Of a DNA stretch of 64,000 bases, positions 36,079-46,052 are shown piece after piece. The translations under genes were made by a program, and so were the position numbers. Position 1 is the first letter of the stretch, and the number at the start of each line of letters is the position of its first letter. The notes under the pieces are model-generated. The model did no database searches. It saw only the letters and a program-made list of their open reading frames with translations, and was not told where the DNA came from. Source of the DNA: Allomeiothermus silvanus DSM 9946. GTDB lineage: Bacteria; Deinococcota; Deinococci; Deinococcales; Thermaceae. The stretch covers positions 1,942,001 through 2,006,000 of the forward strand of contig NC_014212.1 in assembly GCF_000092125.1 (NCBI RefSeq). Reading direction: 5' to 3'.

Positions 36079-37044
36079 ATGCGCGTCCATCTTGTAGCTG
36101 TTCAGGCCGAAATCCAGCCCGCGGCTTACCGGAGCGCGGAAGCTTTCCGGGAAAGGGTCTTGGCCTTGACCCGTTCCGCTGTGGAGGGGCTCCCTGAGGG
36201 AGAGCCACGTGTCGTGGCCTTTCCCGAGGCCTTCGCGCTGCCGCTTTGCTTCTGGCTCGAGACCCCCGAAGAGATCGTCCAGGCCCCCTCGGCCTTATCC
36301 GCCGCGGCTGCCTTGCTCCGCAAGCGCTGGCCCGAGGCGTTGCGGCTCGCCATCCCCTCCCCTGCGGTGTTTTTTCACCTGCGGGCGCTCGAGGTCTGGC
36401 CGGTGTACGAAGCGGTTTTTCGCGAGGCCGCGCGCGCAGGCCAGGCCTATGTGGTGGCGGGTTCCCTCTTCAGTCCCCCCATGGACTGGGAGCCCGCACG
36501 GGGGTATCACCGCGTATCCCGGGCCGTGTTCAACCAAACCCTGCTCATCTCCCCTTGGGGTATGGTCCTGAGCCGGATTCCCAAGATGAACCTGACCCAA
36601 GACGAAACCAAGAGCTTCCTTTCGGGCGGCCCGCTCGGCAGCCAAGTAGTACAGACCCAAATCGGCACACTGGGAACGCTCATCTGTCTAGATGCCTTCC
36701 ACGAACGGTGGGTAGAGTGGGTTGACAGCCAAGGCGCTTGGCTGTTGGTCCAGCCCTCGGCGAACGCCGCCAAATGGGAAGGCCCCTGGAGCGCCGATGC
36801 GCGCCAGATCGAGGGCGAGGTCTGGCTGAGGGAAGGGCTAGCCAAGAAACTCGCGGCCCGCGAGAATTTGCGCTATGGCATCAACCCTATGCTAAACGGC
36901 AAATTCTACACCCTGAGCTTCGAGGGGCGAAGCGGAATCTATGGCCCTGGAGCGCCGATAGCGCTAGCCAATAGACCCATCGGAGATGCCCTGGTCCGCT
37001 GCGCCATCGAAAAAAGCGAGGGGAACTCCCCTCGCTCGGGTTGA
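36079..37044 (+). CDS. Carbon-nitrogen hydrolase (nitrilase superfamily)
   Basis: 321 residues. The catalytic triad of the nitrilase superfamily is visible: Glu in VVAFPEAFALP, Lys in RIPKMNLTQDE and Cys in LGTLICLDAFHERW. It hydrolyses amide or nitrile-type bonds; the substrate is unknown. CATAAT lies 7 nt before the ATG at 36079. The coding end overlaps a terminator serving the convergent isomerase gene. Confidence 0.8.
   Translation: MRVHLVAVQAEIQPAAYRSAEAFRERVLALTRSAVEGLPEGEPRVVAFPEAFALPLCFWLETPEEIVQAPSALSAAAALLRKRWPEALRLAIPSPAVFFHLRALEVWPVYEAVFREAARAGQAYVVAGSLFSPPMDWEPARGYHRVSRAVFNQTLLISPWGMVLSRIPKMNLTQDETKSFLSGGPLGSQVVQTQIGTLGTLICLDAFHERWVEWVDSQGAWLLVQPSANAAKWEGPWSADARQIEGEVWLREGLAKKLAARENLRYGINPMLNGKFYTLSFEGRSGIYGPGAPIALANRPIGDALVRCAIEKSEGNSPRSG
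37010..37035 (-). terminator. Terminator of the parvulin isomerase gene
   Basis: On the minus strand a 9-bp stem GCGAGGGGA/TCCCCTCGC is followed by TTTTTT. It lies 20 bp after the stop of the gene at 37055 and inside the last codons of the convergent hydrolase. Confidence 0.8.
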
Positions 37045-37054
37045 GCGCTAAAGC

Positions 37055-38023
37055 TTAAGGCTGGGTGGGAAGCCCTAGGCGCTCCGGGTAGAGGGTGATC
37101 CCTACCCGCTGGGCAATGCGGTCTAGAAGCTTCTCCAAAGCTCGCTGTACCACCCTTTCGGCGATGCTCGACTTCACCTCGTCGAACGGGCGTACCGTGC
37201 TGGGCTCGATCTTGTTGAGCCGAATAATATGAAAACCGAACTCGGTGCGCACCGGCTCACGGCTGGTCTGCCCGGCCTTGAGCCGAATCATGGCGTTCTC
37301 GAAGGGGGCCACATAGGTCCCGCGGGGTTCACAACCGAGGTCACCGCCATTGTCCTTGCTGCCGGGGTCTTGGGAGTACTGCTTGGCTAGCGTGGCGAAA
37401 TCGGCCCCCTGGCCCAACTGCCGGATCAAGGAGATGGCCTCGTCGCCGCTCACCACCAGGATATGCGAGGCGCAGTACGTCTCAGGGGTGGTAAACTCGG
37501 CCTGGGAAAGCCCATAGATGAGCCGAAGCGCCGACTCGCTGGGTTTGACCTGCTCCTGGAGTTGCTCGAGGTAGGCATTGTAGGTAAGAGCCTCATACAC
37601 CAGCATCCGGTAATCGTCGATGCTCGCGATGCCTACCTGGCTCAACGCTTGGTTAAAAGCCTCGTCGCTCTCAAAATCCTTGCGGGCCTCGGCCACCTGG
37701 TTTTCAACGGCCTCTTTGCTGGCGGCCAAGCCAGCCCGCTCGGAGGCTTTAATAACCGCGTAATCTTTAGCCAGGCGCCCGAGGAACTGCGGTTTGAAGC
37801 GCTCGAACTGGGCTTCCGACTCCGGCGTGGCGGGCATCCCCTGGCGCTGGAGCGAGGTTTTGACGAAAAAGCTCCATTCGAAATCGAAGTAGCTCTTTTT
37901 CAGCGCTTGTCCGCCAACCTCTGCCACTACCGGGTCATCGGCGGGCTGAACTTGCTGCGGTTGAGTCTGTTGGGCCAAAGCGAGACCGAAACACACCAAA
38001 AGGCAAAGCAACAATCTAAGCAT
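37055..38023 (-). CDS. Exported parvulin-type peptidyl-prolyl isomerase
   Basis: 322 residues, PpiC/SurA/PrsA type, a folding helper for exported proteins. A signal peptide (MLRLLLCLLVCFGLALAQ) is followed by a helical SurA-like N-terminal domain (residues 30-180) and one parvulin domain starting TYCASHILVVSGDEA and containing FATLAKQYSQDPGSKDNGGDLG and FGFHIIRL. The Cys in TYCASH and in GCEPRG are unusual additions. A single gene with its own terminator. Confidence 0.88.
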   Translation of the reverse strand: MLRLLLCLLVCFGLALAQQTQPQQVQPADDPVVAEVGGQALKKSYFDFEWSFFVKTSLQRQGMPATPESEAQFERFKPQFLGRLAKDYAVIKASERAGLAASKEAVENQVAEARKDFESDEAFNQALSQVGIASIDDYRMLVYEALTYNAYLEQLQEQVKPSESALRLIYGLSQAEFTTPETYCASHILVVSGDEAISLIRQLGQGADFATLAKQYSQDPGSKDNGGDLGCEPRGTYVAPFENAMIRLKAGQTSREPVRTEFGFHIIRLNKIEPSTVRPFDEVKSSIAERVVQRALEKLLDRIAQRVGITLYPERLGLPTQP

Positions 38024-38204
38024 GTCGCTATGCTAACACGCGGCCCGCCTGGCTCTGGTTGCTTTGCGCAGCAAACACCTCGGGATGGCTCGCTTTTTCC
38101 GCCCTTCCCAAAGCCCAGCGGGAGGATGGTAGAATCCGCCGCGTGATCCTCAAGTTCTCCGAAGCTCGTTGCCCCTACTGTTGTGCTACAAAACCGGAGG
38201 TAGT

Positions 38205-39596
38205 GTGCTAGCGCGTCTGGCCGTAATTGGTGGAGGGGCTGCGGGCTTGGCTGCAGCCTACTACGCCGAGCGGGCCGGGCTCGAGGTCAGCGTGCTCGAG
38301 GCCAGCCCTCGGTTTGGCGGGAAGATCTTCTCGCTCAGCGGCGATGGCTTTGTGGTAGAAGCCGGGCCCGATTCCTTCCCAGCGACGCCCGGAGTGCTCG
38401 AGCTAGCCAGGGAACTCAACCTTACCCATAACCTCCTCTCTCCCTGCCCCAACCCAAACCCCAGCTACCTGCTCTACAAGGGCAAGACCCTAGCTCTGCC
38501 CGATGTCCCCCCGGTCCAGCTCCCCTGGAGTATCGGCCCGCTGCTCTCCCCAGCGGGGCGGCTGCGGCTGGCCTTTGAACGGTTCGTGGGCCAAGCAGCA
38601 GACCCTGACGAAGGGCTGGAGCCCTTTATCCGCCGCCGCTTTGGGGACGAAGCCTGGAGCATTTTGGCCCGGCCCCTCAGCCATGCCGTATATGGCGCTA
38701 ATCCCGCAGATCTCTCGGTGCGGTCAGCTTTCTCAGGCTTATGGGAACGCGAGCAGAAAAGCGCTGCGGCGCAAGACCCCAACGATCCCAAAACCCCCGC
38801 CAGACCGGTATCCTTCCCAGGGGGAATGGGGGCTTGGGTCAAGGCGCTGCTGCTCCACCTCGAGGGGAAGGTGCTAGCAGGTACCGGACTGGAGGTGGTA
38901 GCGATTAGCCGGGAGGGGGAGGCATGGCAGATTTTTACCTTACGCGGCAAGCTCGAGGCCGAGGCGGTGATCTTCGCCACCTCAGCGCAGCGCACCGCCC
39001 GTATCCTGCGCCCCATCTACCCTCAGGCTACCGCCCTGCTCAACCAGGTGCCCACCCTCTCGGTCGCGACGGTTACGCTGGCCTTCCGGGAGGAGGAGCT
39101 GCCCACCCTACCGGGCCACGAGGTAATCCTGGACGGAAGCTACCGTGCCGAGAGCTTCCTTTGGGCTAGTAAGCGCTGGACAGGACGGGCTCCTGAAGGC
39201 TTCCAGTTGGTACGGGTGAACTTCGCTGGGGAGGTAGCGCGGCTGGGGGATATCGACCTGACGCGCTTAGCCCAAGCTGAACTCGAGCGCTATGCGGGGG
39301 ACAGGAAGATGCCTAAGCCCCTGGCAAGTTGGCCGTTCCGCTTAGGTACGGTCCCTGTTTACCAAGTCGGCCATGGGCGTCGGGTAGCGGCCATCGAAGA
39401 CGCGATCGATCGGATGCCGGGAGTCTTCACCGCCGGATTGGGCCTCAAAGGCCTCAGCCTGGCCGATAGCGTGCGGGAGGGATGGCAGGCGGTGCAAAGA
39501 GCGCTCAACTACCTGGCCTTGCACCCCTCCCAACACCCATCGACGCCAAGCAGTACCCCGCCCATAGCCGAGGCTGGCCACTCACCCTCGAGCTAA
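38205..39596 (+). CDS. hemY: Protoporphyrinogen/coproporphyrinogen oxidase
   Basis: 463 residues, a flavin enzyme of the HemY/CgoX type in haem synthesis. The N-terminus has the FAD motif AVIGGGAAGLAAAYYAERAGLEVSVLEAS, then RFGGKIFS and GPDSFPATP; the C-terminus has the typical GVFTAGLGLKGLSLADSV. The GTG at 38205 follows GGAGG at 4 nt; a longer frame from 38169 lacks a ribosome binding site. The product matters for the haem proteins here, NrfA and NrfH. Ends with a short Ser/Pro-rich tail. Confidence 0.88.
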   Translation: MLARLAVIGGGAAGLAAAYYAERAGLEVSVLEASPRFGGKIFSLSGDGFVVEAGPDSFPATPGVLELARELNLTHNLLSPCPNPNPSYLLYKGKTLALPDVPPVQLPWSIGPLLSPAGRLRLAFERFVGQAADPDEGLEPFIRRRFGDEAWSILARPLSHAVYGANPADLSVRSAFSGLWEREQKSAAAQDPNDPKTPARPVSFPGGMGAWVKALLLHLEGKVLAGTGLEVVAISREGEAWQIFTLRGKLEAEAVIFATSAQRTARILRPIYPQATALLNQVPTLSVATVTLAFREEELPTLPGHEVILDGSYRAESFLWASKRWTGRAPEGFQLVRVNFAGEVARLGDIDLTRLAQAELERYAGDRKMPKPLASWPFRLGTVPVYQVGHGRRVAAIEDAIDRMPGVFTAGLGLKGLSLADSVREGWQAVQRALNYLALHPSQHPSTPSSTPPIAEAGHSPSS

Positions 39597-39604
39597 GGGC
39601 AAAC

Positions 39605-40771
39605 CTACAAGAAAGACCGTAGAATCGCTCCTACCTGCTCGGTTTCGATCAAAAAGGCATCGTGGCCGTGGGGGCTTTGGATCTCCTCGTAGCGCCCACC
39701 CGCCAGCTCCGCTGCATCGCGGACCTCGGAAGCAGTGTAGAGCACATCGGTATCAATCCCCACGAAGAGGGAGGGAATGGGCTGGAGACGCTCGAGCGCT
39801 ATTCCAATCCCGCCCCGGCCCCGGCCCACGTCATGGGTATCCATGGCTAGCGAGAGGGTCAGATAAGCGTTGGCATCGAAACGGCGGATGAACTTCTCCC
39901 CCTGGTAGACCACGTAGCTTTCACCCTGTTCGGGGGTCTGCCGCCAGCGCTCGGCAAAGGATTTAGGAGCGCGGTAAGAGAGCATAGCGATCGAGCGGGC
40001 TAGCTGTAAACCTAGAGGCTGTTCGCTATAGTACCCCCCCTTATACGCCGGGTCGGCGGTAATAGCATCGCGCGAGAGCCGGTTGAAAGCCCTGGCCCAC
40101 GGCCCATGGACAGGCGGGGCAGCCAGCACCACCAGTTTATTAACCCGCGCAGGGAACAACAAAGCGAACTCCATGGCCACCATCCCCCCTAGGCTGCCGC
40201 CGATCACCGTGACCTTTTCCACCCCCAAGAGGTCTAAAAGCCGGGCCTGGGCTCGAGCCAAGTCACGGATGGTGAGCCGGGGAAAGGTCGGGCCGTAGGC
40301 CAGTCCGGTCTGGGGGTTGGGGGTGAGGGGACCGGTGCTGCCGTAGCAACTGCCGATGTGGTTGGCGCAGATCACGTAGTGCCGCGCAGGATCGAGGGGT
40401 TTCCCCGCCCCGACCAGATCGTCCCACCAGCCCTGAGGACCGAAAGCCTGCTCGAGCGGGCTGAGCCCCTTAAGCGCTAGTTCACCGTAAGTACCGGCCA
40501 GGTGCGCACTCCCAGTGAGCGCGTGAAAGACCAAGCAAGCATTATCCTTCGCAGGGTTCAGCCGCCCATAGGTCTCGAAGCGCAAGCGTAGCTCGGGGAG
40601 GAGGCCGCCATGCTCGAGGGCAAAGTTCTCCTCCTGGAGAATGGCTGTGCAGGGAATAGGCTCTTGAGCGACGCTAGGCTGGGGCACGGGGAGACGCAAA
40701 ATCGCCCCGTGCTCTCCCCACACCTCCCAGACAATGGGCTCAGATTCGGATTGGAACCGTTCGCGCACCAC
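39605..40771 (-). CDS. metX: Homoserine O-acetyltransferase
   Basis: 388 residues of the alpha/beta hydrolase fold MetX family; it acetylates homoserine for methionine synthesis. Seen: the nucleophile elbow GGSLGGMVAMEFAL, GIDTDVLYTASE with the catalytic Asp and SPHGHDAFLIE with the catalytic His. An in-frame GTG at 40792 exists, but GGAGG is 5 nt before a GTG at 40771, which I prefer. It is the second gene of the metY-metX operon under the SAM riboswitch. Confidence 0.92.
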   Translation of the reverse strand: MVRERFQSESEPIVWEVWGEHGAILRLPVPQPSVAQEPIPCTAILQEENFALEHGGLLPELRLRFETYGRLNPAKDNACLVFHALTGSAHLAGTYGELALKGLSPLEQAFGPQGWWDDLVGAGKPLDPARHYVICANHIGSCYGSTGPLTPNPQTGLAYGPTFPRLTIRDLARAQARLLDLLGVEKVTVIGGSLGGMVAMEFALLFPARVNKLVVLAAPPVHGPWARAFNRLSRDAITADPAYKGGYYSEQPLGLQLARSIAMLSYRAPKSFAERWRQTPEQGESYVVYQGEKFIRRFDANAYLTLSLAMDTHDVGRGRGGIGIALERLQPIPSLFVGIDTDVLYTASEVRDAAELAGGRYEEIQSPHGHDAFLIETEQVGAILRSFL

Positions 40772-40794
40772 CTGAACCTCCGTTGAGGTCACCC

Positions 40795-40843
40795 GTCGTA
40801 CGCCGAAGGTTTTTTCGACGTAGGACGTAAGACGTGCGACGTA

Positions 40844-40844
<1 letters not shown>
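40795..40844. repeat. Heptanucleotide array, GACGTAN type, between metY and metX
   Basis: GTCGTAC, GCCGAAG, a T-rich 8-nt break, then GACGTAG, GACGTAA, GACGTGC, GACGTAC up to the metY stop codon. Units at the two ends are complementary, so it can fold. Confidence 0.85.
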
Positions 40845-42157
<1,313 letters not shown>

Positions 42158-42275
42158 CTACCGCGTTAGATTTGGGGCGCTATGGGAGGCGGATTGCGGA
42201 CCGCAAAGAGCTTAGCTTTTACGATCTGCGATACGCGCTATTTTGGGTAGGAGTTGTCGTCTGGGTGAAGCAACG

Positions 42276-42340
42276 AAAAACCCCCATCCCGATTCGTTCT
42301 CTCAGGCTGGCGTGCGCCAGCGAATCTGGAAGGGAGTCAC
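42276..42340 (-). terminator. Riboswitch-controlled terminator before metY
   Basis: On the minus strand CCCTTCCAGATTCG can pair with CGAATCGGGATGGGGG across an inner hairpin GCTGGC/GCCAGC, and TTTTT follows (42280-42276). This is the expected off-switch downstream of a SAM-I aptamer. Confidence 0.7.
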
Positions 42341-42356
42341 TGTGCCTAGCTCGTCC

Positions 42357-42499
42357 CTTCTCTCATCTCTCCCGGACGTTTCCCCCGTCCGGGTCGGAAT
42401 TGGCACCTTGGAAAGCCTTTTCGGTAATGGGCGAATGGGCTTACCGGGTTGCCGCGACTTCATCGGGCCGAATCCCTCAGTCGCTCTGGATAAGAGAAC
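42357..42499 (-). ncRNA. SAM-I (S-box) riboswitch of metY-metX
   Basis: The minus strand shows the S-box core in order: CTTATCCAGAGCGACTGAGG, then GGATTCGGCCCGATGAAG, CGCGGCAACC, a variable stem, AAGGTGCCAATTCC, a P4 hairpin (CCCGGACG/CGTCCGGG) and the closing strand GAGAGATGAGAGAAGG. S-adenosylmethionine binding stabilises P1 and lets the downstream terminator form, shutting off methionine synthesis. Position, strand and downstream genes all agree. Confidence 0.93.
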
Positions 42500-42536
42500 G
42501 TAGTTTTTTTGCCGCGCCCCGGCGCGGTTAGAGGTG

Positions 42537-42565
42537 AGTGTAGGGGGTAGGAAGCAAGTTGTCAA
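42537..42565 (-). promoter_or_regulatory. metY-metX promoter
   Basis: Minus strand: consensus TTGACA (42565-42560), 17 bp, TACACT (42542-42537). Transcription would start near 42530, about 30 nt before the riboswitch. ISAs1-like copy 2 begins 17 bp upstream of the -35 box. Confidence 0.85.
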
Positions 42566-42582
42566 GCTCTCTCGGTTTGAAG

Positions 42583-43726
42583 CAGACTTGACCGATATAC
42601 AGCCCTTGGGGTAGAGAAAGATCATGACTCTGCGCCAGGCGCTATCTCAGGTCCCGGACCCCCGGGCCCACAACCGGCGGTACCCCCTGTGGGGCCTTCT
42701 GGCCCTCATCCTGGTGGCCTTCCTGAGCCGCGTGGACTCCCTGCGCGGCGTGGAACGCTTTGCCCGCGCCAACCCCCACCTCTTGCCCCACCTGGGCCTG
42801 CGCAAGGCCCCAGGCCACACCGCCATCACCCTTCTCCTTCACCGCCTGGATCCTGAGAAGCTCCAGGCGGCCCTTGGCCAGGTCTTCCCCGAAGCCGACC
42901 TTGGGGAGGTCCTGGTGGTGGACGGGAAGCACCTGCGGGGAAGCGGCAAGGGGAAAAGCCCCCAGGTCAAGCTGGTGGAGGTCCTGGCCCTGCACCTCCA
43001 TACCACCCTGGCCCAGGCCCGGGCGGAAGGGAGGGAGGAGAAGGCCTTCCTGGAGCTTCTGGACCGTTTGGAGGCGAGGGAGCTGGAGGGCAAGGTGGTG
43101 GTGGGGGACGCGGGGTACCTGTACCCTGAGGTGGCGGCCCGGGTGCGGAAAAAAGGGGGGACTATCTCTTGGTCCTGAAGGGGAACCAGGAGGAGCTTTT
43201 GTCCTGGGCCCTGGAGGTGTTCAAGGGGATGGCGGGAAGGCGTCTTCCCGGGGAGACGGAGGCGACCTGGAGTGGGGTGCGGGACGGGGAGGTGTGGACC
43301 TACCGGGTTTGGGCTTCCCCCTACCTGCCGGAAGAGGTGCGGGCCTTCCCTGGGGCCAGGCAGGTGGTGCGGCTTTGGCGGGAGGTGAGGCACAAGGGGA
43401 CGGGGGAGGTGCGGCGGACGGTGAGCTACGCCCTCACCAGCCTGGGGCCGGAGGTAGCGGACGCAAAGCGGCTGGGGAGCCTGTTGCTTTCCCGATGGGA
43501 GGTGGAGAACCGATCGTTTTGGGTGCGGGACGTGTGCTTTGGGGAGGATGCCTGTCAGGTGCGGGGGGTGGGGGCGTGGGTGCTAGCGGTGCTGCGGGCC
43601 TTCCTGGTCTCCATGCTTCACCGAGAGGGGGTGAGGGAGAAGAAGGCAGCCCTAGAAATCTTCTTCTTCAACCCCCTCTCCGCCCTGCGCTTCCTGGGGC
43701 TCTATGCGGCATAGCGGTCAAGTCTG
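42583..43726 (+). mobile_element. ISAs1-family insertion sequence, copy 2
   Basis: 1144 bp, same ends and same orientation as copy 1 at 13039-14182, flanked by a 9-bp target duplication GGTTTGAAG (42574-42582 and 43727-43735). Placed just upstream of the metY promoter with its left end facing that promoter, the same geometry as copy 1 at rpsB. Confidence 0.95.
42624..43714 (+). CDS. ISAs1-family DDE transposase, copy 2, -1 shift
   Basis: Same two-frame arrangement as at 13080-14170. The first frame ends at 43178 after KKGGTISWS and the second carries LKGNQ to LGLYAA. The A6G6 run is kept unchanged. Translated parts show no difference from copy 1, so the shift existed before the copies separated, which fits a functional slippage site better than independent decay. 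Confidence 0.85.
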
Positions 43727-43752
43727 GGTTTGAAGGTGAATAACCGAGAGGG

Positions 43753-44892
43753 TGAACCCGGACAAACACATGTGAGACTCTAAGCTGGGATAAAAAGAGG
43801 GGAACCGACCAGGAAAGGAGGTTCCCCAGGTGCAGTTTACCACCGTTGGCCGAGAGATATGGAGAGGCGCTAGACAAGCACAGAGGCTGGCCGAGGCCAA
43901 CGCAAGCGACCCAGAGGTCCAGGAACGTCTGCGCAAGCTCCGACTGGTCAAAGCCCTGCGTGAAAGTAAAAAGAGCTGGAAGGAGATCCAGGACCTGGTC
44001 GGGATCAGCCGGGCCACCTACCACCGCTGGCAAAAAGCCCTAAAAGAAAAGGGCCTGGCTGGACTCAAACCCCGCTCCCGCCGCCCTAAGCACCTGCGCA
44101 CAAAGGTCCACTGGACCCCAGGGCTGCTCATTAGAATAGAAACTCTCCGCAAGGAAAACCCCACCTGGGGACGCTGGTCCATCTGGCTTACCCTCCGCAA
44201 GGAGGGTTTCCAGATGAGCGAACGCACGGTGGGGCGCATCCTGGCCTACCTGGAGAAGCACCGACGTATCGAGAGCGTGGCCGGCTACCTGGCCCGGACT
44301 CAAAGAGGGAAGCTAAAGCGAAGGGTAAACCGGCCCTACGCCAAAAGGAAGCCCCGAGGATACGAGGCCAGGGCTCCTGGGGACCTGGTCCAGGTGGACA
44401 CCCTCACCCTGACCTTAGGACCGGGAAGCATGGTCAAGCACTTCTCGGCGATTGACCTCCATAGCCGGTTTGTCCTGGCGGAGGTGCACAGCCGGGCCAC
44501 GGCTAAGCTTTCTGAGGGGTTCTTGTCCTTGCTTCTGGCCAGGGCCCCTTTTCCCATCCGGGCCATCCAGGTGGATGGGGGCAGCGAGTTCATGGCCGAG
44601 TTTGAGGAGGCCTGCTGTGCTCTGGGGATTGCCTTGTTTGTGCTACCGCCGAGGAGTCCTAAACTCAATGGTCACGTGGAGCGGATGCAGCGGACCTTCA
44701 AGGAGGAGTTCTACACCCGGCCTTTGCCCACCCCGCTCAGCGAGCTGCAGGCAGAGCTGGATACCTACCTGGACTACTACAACCGCCGAAGGCCTCACAT
44801 GGCCCTGGGGGGTCTTGCTCCGCTGGAGTTTTTGGCTAAGATGCAAGAGGAGTCGGTTCCTCAAAGAGTCTCAAATGTGTTGACCGATTACA
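43753..44892 (+). mobile_element. IS481-family insertion sequence, copy B
   Basis: 1140 bp, matching copy A, flanked by a 5-bp target duplication GAGGG (43748-43752 and 44893-44897). It inserted 26 bp beyond ISAs1-like copy 2, so the two elements stand in tandem. Its right end is one target duplication away from a TTGACA at 44898-44903. Confidence 0.93.
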
Positions 44893-44912
44893 GAGGGTTG
44901 ACATTTCTCTGA
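43830..44912 (+). CDS. IS481-family transposase, copy B
   Basis: 360 residues, the same protein as at 30334 up to the last residues of the element (SNVLTDY). As in copy A the frame leaves the element without a stop; here flanking DNA adds RGLTFL before a TGA. The helix-turn-helix and DDE residues are intact, so it is probably active. Confidence 0.9.
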   Translation: MQFTTVGREIWRGARQAQRLAEANASDPEVQERLRKLRLVKALRESKKSWKEIQDLVGISRATYHRWQKALKEKGLAGLKPRSRRPKHLRTKVHWTPGLLIRIETLRKENPTWGRWSIWLTLRKEGFQMSERTVGRILAYLEKHRRIESVAGYLARTQRGKLKRRVNRPYAKRKPRGYEARAPGDLVQVDTLTLTLGPGSMVKHFSAIDLHSRFVLAEVHSRATAKLSEGFLSLLLARAPFPIRAIQVDGGSEFMAEFEEACCALGIALFVLPPRSPKLNGHVERMQRTFKEEFYTRPLPTPLSELQAELDTYLDYYNRRRPHMALGGLAPLEFLAKMQEESVPQRVSNVLTDYRGLTFL

Positions 44913-44944
44913 CAATCCACAAGACTGTGGGCGGAGGAGAAAAT

Positions 44945-45973
44945 ATGAAATACAGTTCCGGGCGGAATTCCCGCTGGATTGTTATCGTGCTGGCGTTGCT
45001 CTTGACGCAAAGCCAGGCCCAGCAAAAAGTGGTCAATGTTTTGTGCAGCGTGACGCAAAACTGGTGCGAATCCCTGGGTCCGGCGTTCAAACAAGCCACC
45101 GGGATCGACGTGCGAATTGTGAGCCTCTCGACCAACGAGGCTCTGGCTCGTTTGCGGGCCGAACAGGCCAACCCGACTTTTGATGTGTGGTTTGGCGGCA
45201 CCGGCGATCCCCATTACGAAGCCTTCAAGGACGCCATCACCGAGTGGTACCGGGTCAAGGCCTATAAAGACCTCTCGCAAAACATGAAAGACGCCATCGG
45301 GGCGACCTACACCCCGCTCTATCAGGGCATCCTGGGCTTCGGCATCAACCCCAAGGTACTGCAAGAGCGTGGCGCTCCCATTCCCAAGTGCTGGAAGGAT
45401 CTCTCCAACCCTGCCTATAAGGGCCTGATCCAAGTCGCCAACCCCAATACCTCGGGCACCGCCTACACCATGATCGCCACCTTGGTACAGCTCTTTGGCG
45501 AAGACGAAGCCTTCAACGTGATGCGCAGCTTTCACCGCAACGTGGCCGAGTACACCCGAAGCGGTGTGGCTCCCCGAATTGCGCTGGGCCGAGGCGAGAT
45601 CGGGATCGGGATCCAGTTCATGCACGACCTGGTGGAGTTCAAGAAGCAGGGCTTCCCAATCGAGATCGTGGCCCCCTGCGAGGGGACCGGCTACGAAATC
45701 GGGGGCTTGAGCCTGGTGCGCGGGGCCAAGAACAAGGCCAACGCACAGGCTTTCATGGACTGGGCGGTAAGCCCAGGGGCCCAGCAACTGGCCTTCAAGG
45801 CCGGGGCCTTCTCCTTGCCCTCCAACACCAAGACCCCGCTGGTGGAAGATGTGCCCGACCCCAAAGACTTCAAGCTCATCAAGTACGACAACAAGAAGTA
45901 TGGCGACCCCGACCTCCGCACCCGGCTTATCACCCGCTGGACTCGAGAGATCTTCCCCCTCCCCCGGAGGTAG
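44945..45973 (+). CDS. Iron(III)-type ABC transporter, substrate-binding protein
   Basis: 342 residues. A signal peptide (about 28 residues, cleaved after QSQAQ) directs it to the outside of the membrane. The fold-family pattern VVNVLCSVTQNWCESLGPAFKQATGIDVRIVSLSTNEALARL, shortened here to the landmark NVLCSVTQNW and STNEALARL, and FDVWFGGTGD resemble FbpA/AfuA-like binding proteins for ferric iron or related ligands. The two Cys near residues 38 and 46 may be paired. GGAGGAG precedes the ATG at 44945. It heads an operon with a double permease and an ATPase. Confidence 0.82.
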   Translation: MKYSSGRNSRWIVIVLALLLTQSQAQQKVVNVLCSVTQNWCESLGPAFKQATGIDVRIVSLSTNEALARLRAEQANPTFDVWFGGTGDPHYEAFKDAITEWYRVKAYKDLSQNMKDAIGATYTPLYQGILGFGINPKVLQERGAPIPKCWKDLSNPAYKGLIQVANPNTSGTAYTMIATLVQLFGEDEAFNVMRSFHRNVAEYTRSGVAPRIALGRGEIGIGIQFMHDLVEFKKQGFPIEIVAPCEGTGYEIGGLSLVRGAKNKANAQAFMDWAVSPGAQQLAFKAGAFSLPSNTKTPLVEDVPDPKDFKLIKYDNKKYGDPDLRTRLITRWTREIFPLPRR

Positions 45974-45992
45974 CATGCCCATCCCAACCCTC

Positions 45993-46017
45993 ATCCCCCC
46001 TGCCTGCCAGGGGGGAT
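45993..46017 (+). other. Intra-operon hairpin after the binding-protein gene
   Basis: ATCCCCCCT/AGGGGGGAT, a perfect 9-bp stem with a 7-nt loop, lies between the binding protein and permease genes. Such stems often protect the mRNA of the binding protein so that it is made in excess. Confidence 0.6.
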
Positions 46018-46052
46018 TCATCGGTTTTTGAGGACTCGCTCAAGGAGGTTAG

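Noticed and set aside
42501-42536. Terminator formed by the GC-rich stem near 42510-42527
   Set aside because: On the minus strand, the direction of metY transcription, the stem is followed by A, not T; the T-run precedes it on the plus strand.
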